Positions 21,683 to 32,750 of a stretch of DNA of 64,000 nt are shown here, piece after piece. Below the pieces are notes generated by a model. It ran no database searches, was not told the DNA's origin, and worked only from the letters and a program-made list of their open reading frames with translations. Within the stretch, counting starts at the first letter, position 1, and every line of letters begins with the position of its first letter. The position numbers and the translations under genes are program-made. This DNA comes from Arabidopsis thaliana (taxonomy: Eukaryota; Streptophyta; Magnoliopsida; Brassicales; Brassicaceae), in assembly GCF_000001735.4 (NCBI RefSeq), contig NC_003076.8, positions 26,911,503-26,975,502 of the forward strand, written 5' to 3'.

Positions 21683-22865
21683 TAACGGCCTTTTTTCCTC
21701 GTTCTTGAAAAAGCTTTCGTCAAGTTGGTTTTATTATCGGCTTTATCAATTGAAACACGACTCTGCATGTTTTTTTTTTATAAATGATTTAATTTAAGAG
21801 CCGTACAAAAACAGATCAGTGTGTCCTTTGTTTTTTTTGTTCTTGTTCGGCGTTACACAGCTCATAATTAGCTGTTCGTTTTTTCAAACTTTTATCCGTA
21901 TTATTATCCTTTCTTCTTCAAAGATAAATTTAGATTAGTCTTAATTTTAACCACATGATCAGATACTCTCTTCAAAAATGTTAACTAATCGTGAATTATG
22001 TTGAGGTCCGCAAAATTGCGTCATAAATATTTTACTGGTCTCTCTTCATATTTCTTAGCTTCGCTTGAATTGATTGTTACCCTTTTTTCCCTTTTTTTCT
22101 GTGTTTACTATAATGCCACGTTTCTTCTATCGAATAATCTAAAACAGAAGAAGAAGAAGTCAAAATGCTTTTTATATGATCATTTTCTTGTATTTTTTTT
22201 TAGTTTTTGATCGGAGTAAAGTTATAAGAACTTCAAAAAAAAAAAAAAAAAAAAAATGCATGATGATGCCAATCTTTTTCTAACTTTTAAAGAGTATTGG
22301 AACATAATACATATATCATGTAAACTGATATTTTTAATTGTAATTTTATATCATATACGGATTTAATTGTAATTTGAGCATCACCCAGTTGTGCAATTGT
22401 AGTTATCACAGAAGTGCACATTGCAATGTTGTTGAACAACAGAAATACCTTGACATCATCTCACTGACCCATGCAGCCATGCCTAAACTTGGACCAGAAC
22501 TCATGTAACCACCGGGTAATGTCAAACCTGAACTCTGAACTCTCAGGTTAGTTAAACTCATCTCTTGTTGTTTCCTTAATTCTAAATCATCACTAAACCT
22601 GTATTAAAGTGTCCCAAATTTTTTAGATAGAGATGTATAGATGCACATTTAACCCACCTGAGGAAGAACTTATTAACTATTACTGGAATAACAAGATCAC
22701 CAGAGAATGATGATCCAAATAAAGGCAACGAATTTGAAGTTCTACTACATTTTCTTCCATTTTCTCCATTATTTTGCAAATACATAAACACATAAAACGA
22801 ATTTATTTCCATTTTTCCCAGAAATATATAAGAACAAGCTAAAACACAGGGATACATGAATCCTC
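21683..22865. other. intergenic between BT4 promoter and SDHAF4; contains coding-like fragments
   Basis: AT-rich, with an A20-class homopolymer at about 22236-22256. At 22406-22604 (minus) and 22633-22710 (plus) there are coding-like stretches; the second resembles the start of a NAC domain (FNPPEEELINYYWNNKI, then stop codons). They are described in the findings. Confidence 0.45.
22633..22710 (+). pseudogene. possible NAC-domain fragment
   Basis: 26 codons including the stop. The stretch TFNPPEEELINYYWNNKI aligns with the conserved first NAC subdomain (FRFHPTDEELVxYYLxxKI). An in-frame TAG lies just upstream and TGA TGA follows, so nothing longer can be translated. It is too short to be certain; chance similarity is the alternative. 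Confidence 0.35.
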
Positions 22866-23192
22866 TCAGAAATCAGAGCATCGACCACGTTGTTCCCAAT
22901 CGCCGTACCGAGTCGGTTCAGGACCTCTAGGCCCTCCAATCTCACCAGTATCTTCGTTCACAAACTCTCCACCTCCACCACCTTCTCCTTCCTCTTCTTC
23001 TTCCTTCTGCATCTGCAGATTCTGTTGAAGATTCTGATCTGGCTTCACGTCCCGGTTCAGATCCTGATTCGGAGATGGAGCTTGCGGCGGAGGAGGTGTA
23101 CCGGAGCTTAGAAACCGTGACACTGGCTCGAGGAATCTAGAGGAGACGGATCGGCTTGGAGCGATCAAACGTACGATGTTGTTCGTCGCCAT
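22866..23192 (-). CDS. SDHAF4: SDHAF4, succinate dehydrogenase assembly factor
   Basis: Single exon, 108 residues from ATG at 23192 (AT5G67490). An upstream in-frame stretch begins at a non-ATG codon and is ignored. The N-terminus ([20 protein letters not shown]) is Arg/Ser-rich without acids, as in a mitochondrial presequence. An acidic and Gly-rich middle follows, and the C-terminal 26 residues carry the diagnostic DUF1674/SDHAF4 motif, [18 protein letters not shown] followed by [13 protein letters not shown]4 binds FAD-loaded SDH1 in the matrix and promotes its joining to SDH2 in complex II. It shares a 530-bp divergent promoter with VDAC2, another mitochondrial gene; that promoter has several GGCCCA sites and an internal duplication. 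Confidence 0.93.
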   Translation of the reverse strand: MATNNIVRLIAPSRSVSSRFLEPVSRFLSSGTPPPPQAPSPNQDLNRDVKPDQNLQQNLQMQKEEEEEGEGGGGGEFVNEDTGEIGGPRGPEPTRYGDWEQRGRCSDF

Positions 23193-23720
23193 TGTTAGAT
23201 CAGATGTGTCGGCCAAATCAAGAAAGAGATCCGACCTTCACGGTTTGTGATAGTATAGGGTTCGATAGTCATTTAGGTTGGGCCATAATTGGATAATAAG
23301 CCCAGTAGTATCTAGGCCCAATCATTTACATGTTTATAAATAAATTAAGAGAATTAGAGAGTAAATTTGGCCCAGTATAATTATGTTTAACAAGCCCATC
23401 AGGAGCTAGGCCTAACATGTTTATAAAACAAATAGGAGAGAATTAGAGGGTAAAGTTGACGTGGGCTGATTTCGAACCCGTAACCTTTTTATATATTAGA
23501 CCTCATTACCAAAAAGCGATTCGATTATCTCATAAAGCGTCATGTGTTTTTTTGTGCCACATCAACGGCTGTGAGTGGTTAGTCACTAAAGAAAAGTCAC
23601 AGGCTGTTATATAGTATTGGCTTCGCTATTTATTTTCGTCTACCACGAGAAAAACAAGTCGTAATTCTTCTATCTTGATATCTTCACCGCCTGCCGATCT
23701 CTCTCAATCTCCGATCAACC
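23193..23720. promoter_or_regulatory. divergent promoter SDHAF4 / VDAC2
   Basis: Holds at least five GGCCCA/AGCCCA/TGGGCT cores, the tandem duplication above, and a TTTCGAACCCGTAACC stretch at about 23470-23486 that resembles a decayed tRNA T-arm. Site II motifs are common in promoters of nuclear genes for mitochondrial proteins, which fits both flanking genes. Confidence 0.6.
23298..23458. repeat. imperfect tandem duplication in SDHAF4/VDAC2 divergent promoter
   Basis: Copy A (23298-23369) and copy B (23392-23458) share AAGCCCA, a CTAGGCC(C/T)AA block, ACATGTTTATAAA and AGAGAATTAGAG(A/G)GTAAA in the same order, with small indels. Each copy brings GGCCCA/AGCCCA site II cores. Confidence 0.75.
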
Positions 23721-25621
23721 ATGAGCAAAGGTCCAGGACTCTTCACCGATATCGGCAAGAAAGCCAAAGGTATAATTATCATCGTATCGCTCTTCTTCTA
23801 TATTCCTTCTCTCATCGTTAAGATTCCGGTTGAAATCGCGCAATTAGTGCGTGCGTTTATGCCTGTTCATTGATTCGAAGTTCTGGTGTTTCGAATTTGT
23901 TTATCCTGTAGATTGAAATGATTTTTAGATTTTGATTATATTTTGGGTGATCCTATCGAGTTTAAGCTGTTTCTGTTTTGATTTTTCCTTCTTTGTAGAT
24001 CTGTTGACGAGAGACTACAATTCCGATCAGAAGTTCAGTATCTCCACTTACAGTGCCTCCGGCGTGGTATGTTTATTATATCGATGCAAACTCTGTACTA
24101 TTTTCAGACTCTTGTTCGATTTCGGTTTTAATGCGTGGTTAAATTTGTGGAGTATCGTTTTGATATTCGTTTTCAACCATTGTGTTTTCCGTTTTTATTT
24201 AGCTGCGATTAGACCTTTAAGAGTATATGTTCTTGGTCTGATCGATCTCCATGTTGAAATCGATTTCTTAAGTTCTGTGTTGGTAATTGTCAAGGGAACT
24301 GAGAGAGAGAACGAGTATCAGGATGATATTTACTTCTGTTTAAGAACTAGATGTTTGATAATGAGTGAAAATGAGGTCAACGTTTGTATAGATTTCACTT
24401 TGGTTACAAAAATATGCCATAAGAACTCCACTATATGATTCATTTTACAATTTCTTCTTTAGGTGCGCTGCTTATAGTAAAATTATTAAGTTATTGTTTG
24501 TGACAGTTTCAATTAGCTAATTGCACTTTTGTATTTAGAAACCTAATGATTGTCTGCATATGATCTAGCAGTCTAACTCCATGGTTAATTATACGAATGG
24601 AGAGCCTTAATTTTTTTTATTTTTGGTCTGTGTTCTGTTGTTTAGGCCCTTACGTCTACTGCTCTGAAGAAAGGAGGAGTTCATGCTGCTGATGTTGCCA
24701 CCCAATACAAGTACAAGAATGCTTTGTTTGATGTTAAAATCGACACTGATTCTAGTGTAAGCGTTGTTGTAGAGATCTATTATACACTTTATCATCTAAA
24801 ACCAGATTAATCTGTTAAGCGTGTTTGTATTTTTTCCTTACAGGTTTTGACAACAGTCACACTTACCGAGATCCTCCCATCAACAAAAGCCATTGCCTCC
24901 TTCAAAGTCCCTGATTATAATTCCGCCAAGGTTTATATTCCTTTTTAATGAAATCACAGATGTTTACTTCTCAGTGGTTTGAATGAAAATTAATCCTTCA
25001 GCTTTTGAATTTCATTAACAGCTCGAGGTGCAATACTTCCACGACCACGCAACAGTTACCGCTGCTGCAGCTTTGAAACAAAACCCACTAATTGACATAA
25101 CAGCTACTCTTGGTTCGCCAGTCATCTCATTTGGTGCTGAAGCTGGATATGACACAACCTCCAAAACTTTCACCAAGTACAATGCCGGGATCAGTGTGAC
25201 AAAACCAGATGCTTGCCTCTCCATAATATTGTAAGAATACAAATTTCAAAATAAAGCAATCACTAGCTCTAGATGTGGCTTGTGTGGGTCTCATCTGAGT
25301 TTTTTTTGTTCCAGGGGAGACAAAGGAGACTCACTCAAAGCATCATACCTTCATCACTTTGATGAATTTAAGAGAACCGCAGCAGTTGGTGAGGTTTACA
25401 GGAAGTTCTCGACAAATGAAAACACGATAACGGTTGGTGGATTGTATGCGATTGATCATTCGACTGCAGTGAAAGCTAAGCTCAACAACCATGGCACACT
25501 TGGTGCTCTTCTGCAGCACGAGGTCCTGCCCAGATCACTAGTGACTGTTTCCAGTGAGATTGACACTAAGGCTTTAGAAAAGCATCCAAGGTTTGGTCTC
25601 TCTCTTGCTCTCAAACCTTGA
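23721..25621 (+). CDS. VDAC2: VDAC2, voltage-dependent anion channel of the outer mitochondrial membrane
   Basis: Six exons (23721-23769, 23999-24066, 24646-24756, 24844-24930, 25022-25230, 25315-25621) with GT-AG borders give 276 residues, the normal plant porin length (AT5G67500). The start MSKGPGLFTDIGKKAKDLL and the alternating-polarity strands that follow (for example KFSISTYSASGV and ITVGGLYAID) fit the N-terminal helix plus 19-strand beta-barrel of eukaryotic VDAC. It passes metabolites and nucleotides across the outer membrane. Intron 2 is unusually long (579 bp) and its first 372 bp happen to stay open in the exon frame. It converges on the L26 gene. Confidence 0.95.
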
Positions 25622-26467
25622 GAACACACACTCACATCAGACCTGCTTGAGTCTTCCTACTTTTCTCGTATGCTCTCATTGTTGATTTCCTCTACGGCAG
25701 GACGTGAGAGTTAGCGTTTTTTTCCTCCTTTTTTCCTTACGTTTAATTGGAATCAATAAATAGTTCCGCAGTGAAATTGACGGATAATTCTTTTTTTGGA
25801 TATGCTCGGTTTTGGTTTTTTTTTTATCTTTCTTTTATAATTAAGCACTCTTCTTGAATATACACTCAGTGATTTTTTTCTTTTCTTTTAGTACAATCCA
25901 GTTAAAAAAACAAAAAAACATATAAACAAGTTGATATGATGTAAATCTCTTAGACATTAGCAAATCTTAGATAAACAAGTTAATGGTTCCTTCTTCCGCC
26001 GTGAGACTGATAGTGGGTTTCATAATTTAGGAACAATGATAGGAGGATACAAATAAAAACCGTTTCTACAACGAGCCAGTTTGGTTTAGTTGATCAGCTG
26101 CTTGTCATCGAGGTACATTCGCAAAGGAGATTCTCCCAATATTGTTGAGCCTAACTTCAAATGTTACCATTTTTTCTACGATTGGTGTAGAGATCATGTA
26201 GAGCTTTACAATTCACAACTTGCAATTACCAGTCTATATGTCCGACACCAAGAAGAATTAACGTATACAACGATTGATTGAAATGAATGATGAATTATCA
26301 ATAAGGATTTAAATCTCAGTCCAATTTCAATAGCTAGAAATATAAGCATAAATGAGGTACATTGATAAGAAAACCACAAAATTCAACTTCGAATTCTGAA
26401 TCATATCATCATCAATGAAATCAAAATAGAAAACTAGAAAAGAAGAAGAAAAAACCATACGTTAAGA
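25622..26467. other. intergenic, convergent 3' ends of VDAC2 and L26
   Basis: 3' untranslated and spacer DNA. T-runs occur at 25715-25895. The open frame at 26090-26281 has no recognisable motif. No other feature was seen. Confidence 0.5.
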
Positions 26468-26908
26468 TCAATCTACGTTCTCCATGACATCTTCGGCTGA
26501 AAACTTGGTTCCCTTCTCCTTATCGGCGGCGGCGCGTCCATTAGCCTTACGCTCCAAAAGCGACTTCCTATCCTTATCGAGACGGAGCTTAGTGATCATC
26601 ACATTCGAAGCATTGACTCCGACGTTGACCGTGGATCCGTTGACTTTCTCCCTTGTGATTCTCTCGATGTGAATCACCCACTTGCGGCGATACACCTGCA
26701 TCACCTTCCCTTCTCTTCCCTTGAACGTCCCACGAACAACTTGCACTTCGTCGTCTTTACGAATCGGCATGGATCTGACGTTGTGTTTGTTACGGAGATC
26801 CTTGGATAACGGCGAGCTCATGAGAACGCGCCTCACGCTTGAAGGAGCTGTGAAGTGAGCCTTCCTGTTCTTCCGGCGAGAAGAGCTCACACGCGGATTG
26901 AACTTCAT
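26468..26908 (-). CDS. RPL26B: cytosolic 60S ribosomal protein L26 (uL24)
   Basis: Single exon, 146 residues, full length for plant L26 (AT5G67510). The N-terminal [19 protein letters not shown] and the [20 protein letters not shown] segment are typical of eukaryotic uL24. The KOW motif is [20 protein letters not shown] (about 58-77). The acidic C-terminal tail is usual for this protein. It binds domain I of 25S rRNA near the peptide exit tunnel. Two telo-boxes lie upstream (26933-26941 and 27031-27039), the common arrangement in ribosomal-protein promoters. Its promoter region is shared with the divergent APK4 gene. Confidence 0.96.
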
Positions 26909-26932
26909 CGCCGCTGAATTTGTGAAGAAATT

Positions 26933-26941
26933 AGGGTTTTT
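26933..26941 (-). promoter_or_regulatory. telo-box in L26 promoter (proximal)
   Basis: AAACCCTAA on the minus strand, 25 bp from the start codon of the L26 gene. Telo-boxes bind TRB/Pur-alpha type factors and mark translation-related genes. Confidence 0.7.
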
Positions 26942-27030
26942 TTGTGCTGAAGAGGTGGAGCGTTGTGTGCATGAGTTTATATATGAGATATTAAAAGTTA
27001 CTTAAACGCTGCCGTTTCTCACAGTGAGAA

Positions 27031-27039
27031 TTAGGGTTT
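27031..27039 (-). promoter_or_regulatory. telo-box in L26 promoter (distal)
   Basis: A second AAACCCTAA in the same orientation, 98 bp further upstream. A GGGTCAGATGGGCTT site II-like core follows directly. Confidence 0.65.
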
Positions 27040-27318
27040 TGAAGGTTTCTGGGTCAGATGGGCTTTGATAAGTTTTATATGGGCTTTCAAACCATTAAAA
27101 TGGACCAATCTAACCTTGAGAAATATAATGGGCTTATTAGATTGTTGTCAACTTCTAAGTTAAGTGTTGTACTCAATTCTAAAACCAAACGCATTAAAGA
27201 GTTTGTATTCTTTTTAATTTTGTTCTCTCCAAAACAATGTGTTGGGTTCTTGAGAAGACTGACTGTTATTGATTATTTTTTTTGTATAATTAAAAAATAA
27301 GGCTGCTTGAAATAGTAA

Positions 27319-27398
27319 TGGTTACAATCTTGAATATTTGGTTATTTGGTTACAATCTTGAATAAGGCTTTTTGTATATTTGGTTACAATCTTGAATA
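27319..27398. repeat. three copies of an 18-bp repeat upstream of APK4
   Basis: TGGTTACAATCTTGAATA occurs at 27319-27336, 27347-27364 and 27381-27398 with no mismatch. A flanking AATAGTAATGGTTAC also recurs near 27435. The rest of 26909-27839 is AT-rich spacer. Confidence 0.85.
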
Positions 27399-27839
27399 TA
27401 AAATATATCTTTCAATGAAAAAAAAAATAAAAAAAATAGTAATGGTTACTGACTAAGTTGGAGATAAGGAAATCATCAAATCATAAAAGATCCATTTAGG
27501 TTAGAAATAAATACACACTTATTGAATATCATTTGATAAGGCTTATCTCAAACTAATAAAACAAGAATCGAGATTCGAGAATCTCACTAAACAAATAGAT
27601 TAGGTGAATCCGACAAAAGCCAATGATGCCGTCACGCTCATAAAACTCGGATTCCACAAGCCCAAAATAGACAACATGTTTTATTTTATTATTTGTTTAC
27701 CGACTTAAAATATTAATTTAAGATCGTTAAAAAACAAACTCTACAAGTTTTTGATTTCAGAGTCCACCGTTGAGCCTGTTCAATTAAATCGTTGAATCTC
27801 GCGGTGCGTTTTACTTTGATTCTTTCGAATTTTTTTTAT

Positions 27840-29340
<1,501 letters not shown>

Positions 29341-29757
29341 ATGTAATATTAATATCATTGTTGTAACGTTTCTTAAACCTATTTTACCTATGGACGATTA
29401 AATTGTGAAAACATAAATGTAATTCACAATCTGCAAAGAGTTGGTAAGAAAAACTTGTTTGATTGATTGAGAGAATGAGATTATTATATGGCCGCCAAGT
29501 TGGCGCCAACTCTCCGGCTTTTTAAGTAATCGAGCATTTGGGCCTAAAAATATACGGCCCAGTGTTAACAAAACAGGCCTTTTTAATATCCGGGTCGGAC
29601 TCTATTAAGGCCGGATCTGGTTCTACGGCGGCGACTCCTCCTCCTGACTATAACAAAAACAAAACGCGGTGGGGAGGGCGGTAGTATCAGACAGATCGAA
29701 AATCGCAACGGTTAAGATTCCAGCTACTGAAATCTATCAACGTCGAAGAAGTGAACG
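29341..29757. promoter_or_regulatory. PUB49 promoter region
   Basis: Spacer between two tandem genes. TTGGGCC (29540), CGGCCCA (29557) and CAGGCC form a site II-like group 180-220 bp before the PUB49 start. No TATA box is evident, as in other housekeeping genes here. Confidence 0.5.
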
Positions 29758-32376
29758 ATGGGGAAGAAACAACACAGCAAAGATCGGATGTTCATAACGA
29801 AGACGGAGTGGGCAACAGAATGGGGAGGCGCTAAATCCAAAGAGAATCGAACTCCTTTCAAGAGTCTTCCTTACTATTGCTGCGCGTATGTTTCTTCCAC
29901 GATTCCACTACTTTCAAATTGGGTTTCAATCTCTCCTAATTTCAATCTGTTTGTTCTGATTCAGGCTTACGTTTTTGCCATTCGAAGATCCTGTGTGTAC
30001 AATCGACGGGAGTGTTTTCGAGATAACGTGAGTAGTTTGTTTCATAGTGATTTAAGCTTTTACTTAAGGCATTAAGGGAGCTTAATTATTGACTTTTGGG
30101 AATTTGCAGAACAATAGTGCCTTACATTAGGAAATTTGGAAAACATCCTGTTACTGGAGCTCCATTGAAAGGAGAAGATCTAATTCCTCTCATCTTTCAC
30201 AAGAACTCTGAAGGTTCTCTTCTTTCTTCTCTCTTTACCTATGTTATCTGATGCCTTGTGATTTCTCTCATCTTTGATATGTGGCTACCATTGTAGGAGA
30301 GTATCATTGTCCTGTTCTAAACAAAGTCTTCACTGAATTTACACATATTGTTGCTGTCAAGACTACTGGAAATGTATTCTGCTACGAGGTTTGTTTTTTT
30401 TTTTTTTTGCTTTGCTTATTTTTGGTTTCGATGATTCTTATTGTTGCTGTGTAAATTTAGGCAATCAAAGAGTTGAATATCAAAACCAAGAATTGGAAGG
30501 AGCTTTTAACTGAAGAACCATTTACAAGAGCCGACCTTATAACAATTCAGGTAACTAACCTCTTTCTCTCTGCTTGAAGCTTTTTTTGCAATGGGTTAGT
30601 GTCTTAAAGCATTTTTTGGTAACGTTTTGCAGAATCCTAATGCAGTTGATGGTAAAGTGACGGTGGAGTTTGATCATGTTAAAAACGGTCTTAAGATCGA
30701 TGATGAAGGTTTGATTTCAGTTTTATATTCGACCAAGCAATTTATCATAATACGTGTTTTGTTTAGGTTGGTTACGACTCCAATATCTTGTGTTTTCTTG
30801 CAGAGTTGAAAAAGATGAACTCAGACCCTGCTTATAATATAAACGTGTCTGGAGATATCAAGCACATGCTTGCAGATCTTGGAACTGATAAAGCTAAAGA
30901 GATTGCTTTACATGGTGGAGGTGGAAACAAGGCACGTAATGAAAGAGCCGCTGCTATTGCTGCGATTCTGGAGTCAAGATCGAAAATCAAAGAGGTTTCT
31001 AAAGCAGAACAACCGAAACAGACCTACAGTGTTGTTGATGCTGCATCTGCTTCGGTTTTTGGAAGAAGTGCTGATGCAGCTAAAGCTGGTTCTAGTGATA
31101 AAACAGCTGCAAGAATAGCTATGCATATGGCTGGAGATAGAACACCTGTTAATTCTAAAATGGTTAGCTTCTTCTTCGGAATAAACTCGGTTAAAAGGTT
31201 TGTGTATTGTTGTTAAAGCGTTTGGTGTTTTGTTGCAGGTGAAGAGCCGTTATTCGTCGGGTGCTGCTTCTCGTTCTTTCACTTCCTCTGCCTTTACTCC
31301 TGTAACCAAAAACGATTTTGAACTAATTAAAGTCGAGAAAAACCCGAAAAAGAAAGGGTATGTTCAGTTTCAGACAACACATGGCGATTTGAACATTGAG
31401 CTCCATTGCGATATAGCTCCTAGAGCATGTGAGAATTTCATCACTCTCTGTGAACGTGGTTACTACAATGGAGTGGCCTTTCACAGAAGTATCAGGTATG
31501 CATACATATATGTCTTGGAAATCTGTTTTGTTTTAAGAGTTTTTATGGGGCAATTAAACATGATCTTTTGACCTTTCTTCTACAAAGGAACTTCATGATT
31601 CAAGGGGGCGATCCAACTGGCACAGGAAAAGGAGGTGAATCCATTTGGGGGAAGCCATTCAAAGACGAGCCAAACTCGAAGCTGCTTCACTCAGGAAGAG
31701 GCGTAGTTAGTATGGCTAATAGTGGACCTCACACAAATGGTTCTCAGTTTTTCGTCTTATACAAATCAGCGACCCATTTAAACTACAAGCACACAGTGTT
31801 TGGTGGAGTTGTTGGTGGTTTGGCAACACTAGCAGCAATGGAGAATGTACCTGTAGATGAAAGCGACCGTCCTCTTGTAAGTTCCAAAAACTCAACTCAC
31901 TGTGTTCTTTAGTAGTTTCTGTCTCCTGAGAGTATTTTGTAATTTCTGCAGGAAGAGATTAAGATAATCGAGGCAAGTGTGTTTGTGAATCCATACACGG
32001 AGCTTGATGAAGAGGAAGAGAAAGAGAAAGCTGAGAAAGAGAAGAATGAAGACAAAGACATTGTTAGTATCATCCCTTCCACCAAATATGATCTCTCTTT
32101 GCTCTCTTACTTTGGATTGGTCTGATAAGATTATATATGAACTATGTAATGTATCAGGAGAAGATCGGGTCGTGGTACAGCAACCCGGGATCAGGAACAA
32201 CAGAAGCTGGAGCGGGTGGCGGTGGTGTCGGAAAATACTTGAAAGCTATGAGTAGTACAGCCACTAAAGACACTAAAGGTTCCCTAGACTCAGATATTTC
32301 AACCATTGGAGTGTCTAAGAAAAGAAAAACTACTGCGTCAGCCTCCACAGGGTTTAAAGATTTCTCTAGCTGGTAA
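29758..32376 (+). CDS. PUB49: PUB49, U-box E3 ligase fused to cyclophilin (PPIL2/CYC4 type)
   Basis: Eleven exons (29758-29885, 29965-30027, 30110-30213, 30297-30388, 30461-30550, 30633-30708, 30804-31162, 31239-31495, 31588-31876, 31952-32062, 32158-32376) give 595 residues (AT5G67530). Layout: [18 protein letters not shown] start; U-box about 35-110 ([15 protein letters not shown], then [20 protein letters not shown], a second ring-like half); helical linker; cyclophilin domain about 343-496 with [20 protein letters not shown] and SQFFVL; acidic patch and basic tail. Orthologues (human PPIL2) are spliceosome-associated and have ubiquitin ligase activity. The catalytic Arg of the FHR motif is kept, but the usual cyclophilin Trp is not where I would expect it, as in other PPIL2 proteins. 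The 3' flank carries a tandem duplication. Confidence 0.95.
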
Positions 32377-32408
32377 TTGAAAACATTCTCTACCTACTTT
32401 GTAAAACC

Positions 32409-32611
32409 GTTGACTAGTTTTGATAGAGACCAAGTCACAAAAGCATTTGTATGACAACACTGAGCCTTTGATGTCCAAAATCTGGAGCTGTGTAATAAAG
32501 TTGACTAGTTTTGATGGAGCCCAAAAGTCACAAAAGCATTTGTATAACAGCCCAAGTCACAAACGCATTTGTATAACATTGAACCTTTGATGTCCAAGAG
32601 CTGAGGCTGTA
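32409..32611. repeat. tandem duplication in PUB49 3' region
   Basis: Copy 1 (32409-32499) and copy 2 (32500-32611) both begin GTTGACTAGTTTTGAT and contain AAGTCACAAAAGCATTTGTAT and CCTTTGATGTCCAA. Copy 2 has an extra internal repeat of about 28 bp, giving three AAGTCACAAA(A/C)GCATTTGTAT units in total. Confidence 0.85.
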
Positions 32612-32750
32612 TCTTCAGTAAAAAGATTTATTAAGTATAATCCTTACAGTGGTGTGTATGAATGCCTAATCTACAAAACAAATCAACAAGACAACAACAA
32701 TGATCAGCACTGACGGATCGGTAAGAACATATTTGGTTATTTGTATGTCT

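Noticed and set aside
23461-23490. tRNA T-arm-like GAACCCGTAACC on the plus strand
   Set aside because: No acceptor stem, D-arm or anticodon arm can be paired around it.
23932-24438. 168-codon frame through VDAC2 exon 2 and intron 2
   Set aside because: It only arises if introns 1 and 2 are unspliced; strong splice sites and the conserved porin sequence contradict it.
31568-31912. separate cyclophilin gene inside PUB49
   Set aside because: It is exon 9 of PUB49; frame and splice sites join it to the upstream cyclophilin half.
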